Shown here: in pieces, positions 43,527 through 53,039 of the stretch | Layout: each line of letters opens with the position of its first letter | Numbering within the stretch: the first letter of the stretch is position 1 | From: Plasmodiophora brassicae | Lineage: Eukaryota; Endomyxa; Phytomyxea; Plasmodiophorida; Plasmodiophoridae | Reading direction: 5' to 3' | Assembly (NCBI GenBank): GCA_039704465.1 | Contig: JASFAU010000008.1 | Span: 310,001-374,000 of the forward strand | Length of the DNA: 64,000 nt | Translations under genes and position numbers: made by a program | The notes under the pieces: model-generated | What the model was told of the DNA's origin: nothing | Seen by the model: only the letters and a program-made list of their open reading frames with translations | Databases searched by the model: none

Positions 43527-43539
43527 TAACAGATCTATA
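43527..43539 (-). repeat. Right terminal inverted repeat
   Basis: TAACAGATCTATA, the exact complement of the left end. Confidence 0.9.
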
Positions 43540-43547
43540 GGAATGAC
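43540..43547. repeat. Right target-site duplication GGAATGAC
   Basis: Identical to 39465-39472. Confidence 0.9.
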
Positions 43548-43710
43548 GCACTCGTTTGGCTGCCAACCGGCGCCCACTGATGCCAGAACCGGCGGACCGT
43601 AACGCGTCGTAAGGAACGTGTATAGACCGCCAGGTCAGCAGCTGCACTGTCGGTGCGTCCCGTTTCACGACTAAAAACGTGTGCGGGGCTGACTTAAGTG
43701 GCGTCGGCAT

Positions 43711-43718
43711 TGACGTCA
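43711..43718. promoter_or_regulatory. CRE-like palindrome TGACGTCA
   Basis: Perfect 8-bp CRE/ATF-type site 70 bp upstream of the thiolase start. bZIP factors bind this motif in other eukaryotes; function here is inferred. Confidence 0.3.
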
Positions 43719-43787
43719 CGACTCAACGACGTGTGTGTGTGACGGATTTTTGGTGCCATTTGGTCATTGGGACGACGTCTGGGGCCA

Positions 43788-45675
43788 ATGGACCGTGTTA
43801 GTCGTCTGCTGGGCCAGGCGTCGGCGCCGGCTCCGGATCCGCCAGAGAACTCGGGGCGGACGAAGGCGGTCGCTGTCGTTGTCGGCGGGTGCAGGACGCC
43901 GTTCGTAAAATCGTTCGGGTCGTTGCAGGAGGTCCGAGCGGGGTGATGCGCTATGTGTGACCTTTGACGAATGTGGATGCTAGGTGGATGCCACTGCCCT
44001 AGGCGTCGCCTGCGTGCGGGGCCTGATCGAAAAGTACAAGATCGACCCCGTGATCGTCGATGACGTCATATGGGGCAACGTTGTCGTGAACACGTCAGCG
44101 CCGAACATTGCGAGGGAGATCGTTATTGACGCTAAATTGCCTCGCTCGATCCCAGGTAAAGTGGAACAGTTTCGCAAATATATGTACGGGTATGCCTCAC
44201 CGTCGTACGTCGTCCTTAGGCGTTACTGTGTCTCGCGCCTGTCTGTCCGGCTTGCAAGCTATCGAGCAAGCTGTGACATTGATTGAAAGCGGATACGCGC
44301 ATGTTGTTATAGCCGGCGGTTCTGATTCAACATCAAACGGGGAAATGCCTGTTCCGAGGTCAGCATGATCGGGCATCTGTTTTCGCTACTGGTAAACGCT
44401 GTTTCGGCAGGCATCTTACGAGAGCGCTGGGGAAATACGCATTAGGAGGCGGGAAGAAGGCCGGATGGTCGGGAGTTCGCACGCTTCTCTCTGAGGCAGG
44501 GTCCCCGTCGTCTTGGGTTCCGAAACAGAATGAAATTGCAGAGCGGTCTACAGGAAGAACTATGGGATACCATTCGGATTTGATGGCGGAGATACGTGGC
44601 GTCAGTCGAACGGAACAGGACGAGTTTGCCAAGTCCAGCCATGCGAAGGCATCATCTGCGCAGAAGGCGGGTTACCTAGCGGAGGAGATTGTTCCTGTAC
44701 CGACCTCGCAAGGAAAGCTGGTTGACAAGGATGACATTATCCGAGGTTCTGTCATTCATGCTATCCTGTACGGGCTTCCACTGAAGGCCATATGTTTAGA
44801 GTCAATCGACGTGAAGAAGCTTGCGTCGTTGTCGCCGGCTTTTCGTTCAGAGAAGGAGCACGGCACTGTAACGGCGGCCTCCGCTTCCGCATTAACAGAC
44901 GGTGCTTCTGCCGTTCTAATCATGTCGGCGACCAAGGCCAAGGAACTAGGTGCGTTCGAATTTGGTGACAGGGATATCAGCTACTTGAATGGATTCCCAC
45001 AGGTTTTCCTACGGATGTGACGGTTGCCGGGTTTGCAACGTCGGCTGTTGATCCATATCCTGAGCTTCTTATTGCACCAGCAATTGCTCTTCCCAGAGCC
45101 CTTCAACACGCAAGTAAGTCGACAAGTGCTTTGTTCGTCGAGGTTTCAGATGACCTGACGATTTGCGTCTGTTTAGACTTGTCTTTGAAGGACATCGATA
45201 TATTCGAAATTCACGAAGCATTTGCTGCCCAGGTCTGTACGTTTCGGTGAGTCGGCTACGCGCCGTGACCGCCATATTGTTTAGGTACTCGCGACTCTGC
45301 GGGCACTCGCTTCTGACAAGTTCGCGAAAGAATGTACGCCCGCAATGTGGTATCATGTGATGGTAGAGCCGCTTACATTGATTGATTGTAGTTCTGGGGC
45401 GTGATAGTGCTGTTGGCACCATTCCTGCTGATAAGATCAATCCATGTGGAGGATCAGTCGCTATCGGGCATCCGTTCGCTGCAACCGGAGGCCGCCTGGT
45501 CATTTCCGCAACGAACCAGTTGCGAAGAACGGGTGAGTGGGCACAGTTGGTGCTGATGGATCTGTTGGCCAGTGTAATTGACTTGGGTGTCGAAGGAAAA
45601 CGATATGCGCTTCTCTCCATCTGCGCTGCTGGAGGGATCGGGGGCGTTGCCATTCTAGAACACAAACGTGAATGA
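43788..45675 (+). CDS. Thiolase, acetyl-CoA acyltransferase (HADHB/FadA-I type)
   Basis: About seven exons. The ATG at 43788 (MDRVSRLLGQASAP) leads to GGCRTPFVKSFGSLQE; an intron joins VDATALGVACVRGLI. The active-site cysteine lies in TVSRACLSGLQA (about 44225-44260). Then come HVVIAGGSDSTSNGEMPVP, GTVTAASASALTDGASAV, DIFEIHEAFAAQV (general-base His), GGSVAIGHPFAATGGR and the second catalytic Cys in SICAAGGIGG near the end. All catalytic residues are present. The order and length resemble the beta-subunit of the trifunctional protein, which cleaves 3-ketoacyl-CoA in fatty-acid beta-oxidation. The N-terminus is basic/amphipathic enough for mitochondrial import, but this is weak evidence. The reverse-strand frames overlapping it are shadows. 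Confidence 0.85.
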
Positions 45676-45802
45676 TACGACATGTTTGGCAGGAAGCACA
45701 CATCCACTTTCTACATCATATACAGTGTCGTTTTCTCCTGCGACAGTTTGGTCACAGCAACGACCTAATCGTCTGTATTGTGCTGGATCACTTGACGGCG
45801 TA

Positions 45803-46020
45803 CTATATGTACTCGGTGCCAAGGACAAATGCAGTGCAACCCAAAAGTAACTTAGTCTTCGTCCCGTCCTCGACCCGTTCGCTCCATGCCACCAGCTTGC
45901 GTACCACGTCGTTGGTCATGGCCCGCTCTTCAAGCATCTTTAGACGCCCCTTGACATTGCGCCACCGCGTCCACATCGGAGACAATGACCGGAACCGCCG
46001 AAGCGCGTCCAGGGCATTGT
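45803..46020 (-). other. Orphan minus-strand exon-like frame
   Basis: Frame reading ALRRFRSLSPMWTRWRNV then MLEERAMTNDVVRKLVAWSE, ending with a hydrophobic stretch LLLGCTAFVL. It has good coding character and an acceptor-like tctag just upstream (46021), but its phase does not join the RING gene above. It may be a terminal exon of that gene in another splice form, or a separate gene. Confidence 0.3.
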
Positions 46021-46056
46021 CTAGAGTTCACGCCGGTAATGGGACGTGTATTGCAA

Positions 46057-46820
46057 TCAGGACGGGGACTCGGACGTATCGCTTAGGTCGTCGTCAGCGG
46101 AAGCGCTCGAGTTGGAACGCAGAGACGATGCCACTGATTGCCGTTGCCCCTGCCAGGTGCGCTGCTCTTCCTCATCGTCAACACTGGAGAACGGCGACAC
46201 CATCACGTCATGGTCAGCGTCGTTGTCGACGCTAACGGCCGACGGCTGCCTGTACTGGAACCGTCGTATCCCAGTGATTCGCAGAAACGGAGGATCATCC
46301 AGCATCTCCACAAGCAGCGGCGCGAACCGGTTCCTATCCTGAACGGGCGCCGCGGGCGCTAGAATCGGTGCTCGACAGTTTGGACAACTTCTGGGGCTGT
46401 CCGGCGCGCTTAACCACTAGAAACCTGTCGCCTGAGCTAGGTCCTGGCGAGGCAAAGTGTGCGACCTACCGGTTGGAGGCACGCCCTGTGGAACTCGTGT
46501 CCACATGGGACCACCTGGCGGTCGGTCCGCACCATCTCGAAACAGATCGAGCACGTTACGTTGGAGATGGCGCTTATCGGGTCGCCACGTGCGGCAGGTG
46601 CTGACGGATCATCCTGCAGATCGGTGCAGATAGCGATGGCGGGTTCGGGTAGGACTAAGGCTGGCATGGGTGGTGGCAGTACCGGACGGTGCCGATGCGA
46701 ACGTGCCGTCGACGCTCGGAACGCACTTCGTCGCATGTGGGGCATGGGGAGCACTCTGCGATTCAGGCGGACCACCATCCGGCTCGGGCTGTCGGATGCC
46801 CCTGACCCGTCTTCCTGCAT
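46057..46820 (-). CDS. RING-H2 finger protein
   Basis: Two exons. The ATG at 46820 opens a basic Pro-rich N-terminus. The RING begins VTCSICFEMV and CGHEFHRACLQP, then a 53-nt intron joins in phase to WLSAPDSPRSCPNCRAPI, giving a complete C3-H2-C3 zinc pattern. The C-terminus is acidic and Ser-rich (SSVDDEEEQ, DDDLSDTSESPS). No signal peptide or membrane helix is visible, so it is probably a cytosolic or nuclear E3 ubiquitin ligase. Acceptor choice was fixed by keeping the ninth-to-twelfth residue spacing before the last CxxC. Confidence 0.7.
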
Positions 46821-47187
46821 TCGCCAAATGGGCCAGACCGCGTTGTCAGACGAATATCAACGCAAGGCATCCCATTCATCTGGATTGTTCCCGAACGTCG
46901 ACATGGTGCACCGAGCCGTGTCGCCCTTGTCTATGGCCGGCGCGCTGCTATGGACCTAACACGGGCATCGACCATCGGGCTCGCGTCATTTCAAAGCGGA
47001 AGAGCGAGGGACCCTCCTACCTAACGTTGGTCTTCGATGAGCATGATCGTCACAACTGCAGCAGCCACTTTGGGACAACGGGGTGGCACCCGCCACAGAT
47101 AACGTAGAACAACCCGGCCGGGGGCTGACGTACCTTCTGACGATCTTAACGCGTAATCGCTGTGCACTGATTGCACCGGCGGCTGCG

Positions 47188-50100
47188 ATGTCTACCTACA
47201 GCATCCGTCTGGTCCCAGGCCGACCGATCGTAAGCACGGAAACCGCTCTTCTTCCTGCCCCGGCCGTAACGATGCTCGGCTAGGCGGGTCTGTCCGGGAA
47301 GCTGACAAGCGCTGCTCGCTCGGTGGCCGGTGCCCGTACTGCTGATCGTGCGGCGCCGAACGCAACAGCGAACGGGAACGCGGGCGACGGTGGTCGGCAG
47401 AGCGCGGCGCATCGCGTCGGGGTCGTTCGACGGCCACCGCATGGGACGCCGCAGGTCGTGCTCGGCGATGACGACGTGCGGCGCACGCCACGGTCGATGC
47501 TCAACGAGCATATCAGCGTCCTGCGAAACGTCATGCAAGCCATCCTGCTCAGCCTCGACGCCATCGGCCTGGACATCATCCAGGACCAGTTCGCCAAATG
47601 CAGCAACCACGAGATGACGATCGAGCAGGTCCGTTCGCCGGGCCCCATATGGCAGGGCGGATCGGCACCCCTGAGCCCCGTTGCCATAGTTTGTCACCAT
47701 GATGGTCAGGATGACGTGCCATCCAACGGCAGGCCTGTTCGAGCAGGTCCTTGTTGATCGCGTCGAGGTGGCGCAGGCCCTCGCTGAGCTGTTCGACACC
47801 ATGGATCTCGATGGTATCCATGTCATCACCTGCGTCACTCGACCGGCCAACAGTGCCCAATTGCTGCTCCAGGCAACCATACGATCGAGTTCGGGGAGTT
47901 CCTGGAGACCTGCATCCACTGGGGGTTATCGGCCGGCAGCGGTATCGAGTCCCGGCAGGTCCTGAGCGCCCCGCTGCAGAAGTTCACGATGGGGCCGACC
48001 GCCCACGTCGACAAACGGACGACCCGTACGCTGCTATCGTACATCGAGCCACTTGACATTGTCCTGTTGTTCCAACCCAACGCGAAGAAGATCAAGCTCG
48101 TCGTAAGACTTCGTAACGCCACGATCGCCTAAGCGCGCCACTCACCAGAACGGTGCAGAATCCCGACTACCTGAACGTGACAAAGACACTGCACCTAGGG
48201 AACAAGAATGTTAGCGCGTTTGAATGGATCCCATACGATTCTACTGGCATCGTTCGGAAGCTACTGGCGACGTCCGCTCCGAAGGCAATCCAACTTTGGG
48301 AGGGGATGTCCACCGGCGGAAGGTCGTTCCGCGTTGGAAGTTCGTGCTCTCGTCGATACTGATGCTGCGATAGGTTCACCGTGCAGTCTGAGATCCCGAT
48401 TCGAATTGCGGTGACCTGTCTGAAATGGATGCCGGCCGCCGACCTCCTTCTCGGCGGCGGAACCAATGGCGTCCTGTACGGGTGGAACCTGGATGGCGTC
48501 ATGAAGAAATCGCTGACCGGGCATTCATGCGGTATCACGACGTTGCTGGTCGTCCCTGGCAGCCACCAGGTCGCTCAATCTGTCGTGGAACACGAACGTG
48601 TGGCTGAACGTTCTGCAGGTTCTGACCGGGAGTTCCGACAGGACGATCCGATTATGGGATTTCGAGTTCGGCCATGGGTTGAAGATGCTCTACAAAGGGC
48701 ACCAAGGCAAGGTGACCTGCCTTGCAGTGAATAACGAAGGCAAGGAGTTCGTTAGCGGGTCGTCGGCGAACGAACTCCTGGTCTGGAGCCTCACCGACCG
48801 CAACGTCTTGCACTCGTATGATCGTGAATATCCTCCTCTGACGTCTCCGCTGACATGCTTCGACAGGATCAATGGGCATAAACACGCGATCACGTTCGTG
48901 ACGTTCGTGCCTGGGTCGCCCGAGTTCATCTCAGGCGACCAGTCGGGGACGTTCATGATCTGGGACACTCGCCTGACGTTCTCGCTGGTGCAGACGTTAT
49001 CCGCTGCTGAACAGGGATTCTACATCGGCGCGACGCTCTGCACGAAACGAGACGCGCGACTGGTAGTCCCGTTTGACGTCGACCTGATGAGCTGGGACCA
49101 GAAGACGCAACGCCCACTGATGCGGCGCAAACGTGAGGTGACCGAACATATTGAGGAGTACCTGATATACGCGGCCTACGTTGACGTCACGTGCTCGTTC
49201 ATCACGGCGACATCACGAACAGGTCAGTCCTAGCTGACGGTAAGAAGAAGGGGACGTGACACCCATGTCAGTAACGTTCTGGAACGCGTTGAACGGGTGC
49301 CTGAAGGAGCAATACGATGACCTGATGGACGGCTACGAGATATCGGCGATCTGTATTGATGACACCCAGCGGAAGATCATCATCGGTGATGTCACCGGTC
49401 GCATTCGCGTCTTCAACTCCATGTCTGGTATGCAAAGAAGTTCGACAGCGTCATCGACAAAGGCTAACAATGGACGGAAGGGCGTGTCATGAAGGCCCTT
49501 GAAGGACACAGTGGCGAAGTCATTGCCCTTCAGTACGTGAGCTCGATCAAGTAGGTGGATCCGTGCTCGTGAAGTTGACACTGTCCCTGAGGTTTGCTCG
49601 CTCCAGGACGGTGGTGTCTCTTGGCCGCGATCTTCATTTCAAAGCACATGATGAGGTTCGTCCTCGATTTATTTGTTGCCCTTCCTCTGCGTCGCGCGCG
49701 TTAATGCTGTGTCAACAGGCCCCACAACAGCATTGCCCTGTGATACTGAACGTCAACCTGCACCACCACTCGGTGGAGAGCCCAACGGCCATAGCGACCT
49801 CATCGAATCTGGGCGTGATGGCGGTGGGCGATTCTCACGGCCGGATCATCATCTGGGATATTCAGCTCGGAGCGCTTCTGGAGCATATCCGCCCTGCGAA
49901 ATCGAACGCGATCGCAACCATGAAGATCCTGGATCCGTACCCGTTGCTGGCTGTGGCCGACGGCACGCCATCCGTTGTTATTTACGCGCTGCACCCGCTG
50001 TCAAGCCACGCCCAGTGCCTGCAGATCGTCGATGGGCGCGCGGGAGATATCATCAGCCTGACGTTCGACGGCATACGATCCCTGCTCTACACTGGCGACG

Positions 50101-51212
50101 CCATCGGGAACGTTGCCGGTTACTCGGTACGGGTGGGAACGCTATTGGGCAACGGATCAAACGCTGACGATTGCGCCCAGATGCAACACATGCTGGACGA
50201 CAAGGGCATCCATCCAGTATCAACGACATCTCTCGACAAAGACGCGCGCATGACCGCCATGCGCGCCAGCATCGTCCTTCATCACGGCAGCGTCCTGGAT
50301 CGCCGCCCGACGCTCAAGCATCTCGCATCGCTGAACACGTACGGCCTACCTCGTACGTATTCGTTCCGTCCGTGCGACACAGCGATCTCGTTGCTGGGGC
50401 ACATCCAGGACCCGACATCCCTCGTCGTGCTGTCGTACAGTCCACATCTGTCCGTCTGGACGCCGTCAGGTGAACCGCTCGGTAAGGTCGGCACGCTGGA
50501 CATCAGCCGGAGGTCGTTGCAGGCGACCGCCTGGAAGGTAACTCCAGCCACAGATACCGCATTGCATATATGACGGTGCGCCCTAATGTCCGTCATGCAG
50601 TTCCCGGTCAACACGGAACGACGATTGGCGCGCGCCAACGCGGTCGCCGCGCAAGTCGTCCAGATAATGGACCAGGATCCCGGTGGGCACGACTTCCTGC
50701 TGCGACTCGATCAGCGAAAGCGCATGGCGACCAGAGCAGTGGACAGTGCCGCGTCAGCGGCTGATTTCGATGAAAGCGGATCGAGCGACACCACGCAGGG
50801 CGGACCTCGCCGGAGGTCTTCACTTGCGACTCTTTCGTCGTTGATGTCGTTAGACGGCAACGTGTTCGTGACGCAGCAAGCGGGCGCTCCGCTGGTGACG
50901 GAGGACGACCTGGTGCGATTGCGGTCCGGGTCGATGACGTTCGACGAGCGCGTTCAGGTTCGGCAGAAGATGTCGACAGCGGGGATGGACCCGGTAAGGG
51001 CGTTCCCTCGGACCTGGAAGAAATCCAACTTGGGCATCATGGAATCGCCGCCGATCAGCAATGCCCCGTCGAGAATGAACACGCAGCGGTCGCTATCGGG
51101 CAGGTCCCTTCACAGCGCTTCATCCATGCGCCGGTCCTCATCCGAAGCCATTGGCATTAAGAAGCAGTCTGTTTACCAAACCAGAAGCAAATTTAGATCC
51201 AAGGCCACATAA
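47188..51212 (+). CDS. EF-hand and WD40-repeat protein (WDR49/EFCAB8-like)
   Basis: Long multi-exon gene. The ATG at 47188 (MSTYSIRLVPGRPI) joins by a 54-nt intron to a disordered Ala/Arg-rich stretch. A helical EF-hand pair follows; the clearest loop is assembled across an intron as DLDGNHTIEFGEF (about 47800-47900). From about 48150 to 50540 come WD40 repeats: KAIQLWEG, LYGWNLDG, GSSDRTIRLWDFEFG, SANELLVWSLTDRN, GTFMIWDTRLTFS, GRIRVFNSMSG, GRIIIWDIQLGA and LSVWTPSGEPLG, probably two propellers. The tail (50586-51212) is basic and Ser-rich. EF-hand/WD40 proteins of this kind (WDR49, WDR64, EFCAB8) are mostly linked to cilia and calcium, which agrees with the DRC2 gene nearby. Exact family member is not settled. 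Confidence 0.7.
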
Positions 51213-51283
51213 ACGATGTTGAAGCAATGAGCACCACACGAAGGGCACGTTTGCATCGAACGTCGTGGTCGGCAAGCTCGATT

Positions 51284-52122
51284 TTAGTTGGTGCTATGGA
51301 CAGCGTTGCAGAAAGGGTGCCGGTCGATATCGATTAGTCGGATGCGTCGATGACGGCTCAGTCGAAGCATGCGTCTGAGCAGATCGCGTGCATCGGCCGA
51401 CAGGTAGTCGGGTAAGTCAAGGGCGCCTTTCCCGTTGCGCTGCGGCACCTCGCCGGTCACCATCTCGTGCAGGACGACACCGAGCGACCAGACGTCGGCA
51501 GGTTCGCCACGAGCCACCATCCAGTCCTGGGACACTTCCGGCGCTTGGTACCCGGGCGTACCGGCATTCGACAGGAGAACTTGGCGTCGGGCCCCATTCG
51601 CCTACTGGCACCGAAATCCGCCAGCTTGGCGTTCCCGTTGGCGTCGATGAGTATGTTGCTGCCCTTGACGTCCAGGTGTGCGACTCCATGACGATAACAG
51701 AAGACGAGCGCGTCCTGGACCTGAAGGAGAATTCGGCAAGCGTCGCTTTCATTTAGGCGCCCATGTCGGGCGACAAGGTCGTCGAGCGTGCCGCGTGGTA
51801 CGAGTTCCGTTACGAGGAAGGCCCGCGTTCCACTGACAATGCTGTCGATCGGTGTGACAATGCGAGCGTGGTTCTTCAGAATCTGGTGAATCTCGAGCTC
51901 CCGTTCCCAACTGTCCCTCGACGTATCGATCTGTTTCAGGGCAACCGCGCGCCCTGTCGTCAGGTCCACAGCGCTATGCACGGCAGACAGCGCCGGGTTG
52001 CTCAAGCGCCTGCCCACGACATATCGTCCCCCGACAATCCGGCTCTCGTTCGTCGCGGCCCAAGCCGGAGCGCAGACCACGACCCAAATCAGCAGGCATC
52101 GCTGAGCCACAAATCGTGCCAT
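51284..52122 (-). CDS. Secreted Ser/Thr protein kinase-like protein
   Basis: The ATG at 52122 starts MARFVAQRCLLIWVVVCAPA, a signal peptide with cleavage near AWA-ATNE. The kinase domain follows directly. The glycine loop is weak (VVGRRLSNPALSAVHSA). The ATP lysine is in AVALKQID. The catalytic loop reads HGVAHLDVKGSNILID, so Leu replaces Arg of HRD. DFG is intact (LADFG), and the activation segment ends GTPGYQAPE before DVWSLGVVLHEMVTG. Frames join only if a 26-nt gap (51580-51605, GT...AG) is removed; otherwise there is a 1-nt shift. A kinase with a signal peptide has no obvious substrate in the secretory path, so export to a host cell is one possibility. Confidence 0.75.
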
Positions 52123-52146
52123 GATGATGATGATGACGACGACGAG
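52121..52146. repeat. ATG/ACG trinucleotide repeat
   Basis: Tandem ATG then ACG triplets overlapping the start of the secreted kinase gene. Triplet slippage here could vary the leader. Confidence 0.6.
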
Positions 52147-52298
52147 GTGCGTCGCGTCAAGGACGGACAACGAGACGGTGGTGGTCTTGCAGGATCGTCG
52201 TCCTGACGTCTATTTCTGGCGAAAACGGACGACTCTGCTCGGATCGGCTACCCCTTCGCGAGCCGAAGACATTGCCACGTGTGTAAATACCGTTTACA

Positions 52299-52934
52299 TT
52301 ATTGTTCTTGTGTTGATGTCATGCAGCACCATTGCAACATGGTGGAGATACCACAGGTGCCGAACCACCCTTCGGCGCTTGGCGTCCTGCTGTCCAGACG
52401 TCCGTCGCCGATTTCAACAGCACAGTGAACGGGAGACTGTCCGATTGCGTCTTGGGCATCACATCGTCTCGTCAATGAACTTGGCGGGACGTCCTGGACG
52501 ACATTCAACGGCAACATCGACAGGGAGCGCGACCGTCGGCGCATTCCACATTGTGTCTCCGCCGACGAATGAGAATGACTCCATCGGCGCGAGTTCGAGG
52601 ATGCGTCCACCTCGTCGGGAACATCGCCCATGTGCACCAGGTGTTCGCCACCGCAACCCGAACCATCGTGGCAGATGGCTTCAGATGTGCCCCTACCAAC
52701 AGATTCGGCATCATCTTCATAAGGTTCCGCTAGGTCCTCCAGCAACTGGACGTTGCTGGTGGTCCGCATCGGCTCCATGCACTCGCGTCGTACTACCCCT
52801 GGTACGGTGGGCAGGACAAGCTCGACATCGTCGTGGTCTTTCAGGACTTGCGTTAGCACGCCAGCGGATATCGCCATGAAGTCCAGGCTAGGCTTCCAGG
52901 CGTCGTCATCGTCGTCGTCATCTGCAGACGACAT
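52299..52934 (-). CDS. Hypothetical acidic protein
   Basis: ATG at 52934 opens MSSADDDDDDDAWKPSLDFM then VLTQVLKDHDDVELVLP. The first 75 residues have good coding character; after about 52700 the composition changes and an intron with donor near 52690 is likely. No domain recognised. It lies between the kinase and the EF-hand gene on the same strand. Confidence 0.4.
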   Translation of the reverse strand: MSSADDDDDDDAWKPSLDFMAISAGVLTQVLKDHDDVELVLPTVPGVVRRECMEPMRTTSNVQLLEDLAEPYEDDAESVGRGTSEAICHDGSGCGGEHLVHMGDVPDEVDASSNSRRWSHSHSSAETQCGMRRRSRSLSMLPLNVVQDVPPSSLTRRCDAQDAIGQSPVHCAVEIGDGRLDSRTPSAEGWFGTCGISTMLQWCCMTSTQEQ

Positions 52935-53039
52935 ATTACAGGGCCCTACGCGGACGTCCTCGTCGGACCCGATCTACGTTTATGAACGCTGGAAGATTAA
53001 TCCCGGTACTGAGCACGCACCAGGAATCCATCCACGACG

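Larger units (their letters stand above)
39473..43539 (+). mobile_element. hAT-type DNA transposon with internal inverted copy of its own 5' half
   Basis: Element of 4067 bp. It starts TATAGATCTGTTA and ends TAACAGATCTATA, a perfect 13-bp terminal inverted repeat, and is flanked by the 8-bp duplication GGAATGAC. Both ends carry arrays of the palindrome GTTATATAAC. It encodes a BED-finger/DUF659/hAT-dimerisation transposase on the plus strand. Near the 3' end of that gene it is interrupted by a 1422-bp reverse-complement copy (41655-43076) of the element's first 1425 bp, and the remaining transposase tail continues from about 43079. The element therefore cannot make an intact transposase from a simple transcript. 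Intact ends mean it could still be moved by a transposase supplied in trans. Confidence 0.9.

Noticed and set aside
47146..47919. 257-codon minus-strand frame
   Set aside because: Shadow of the EF-hand/WD40 gene; the plus strand gives an EF-hand loop across a good intron.
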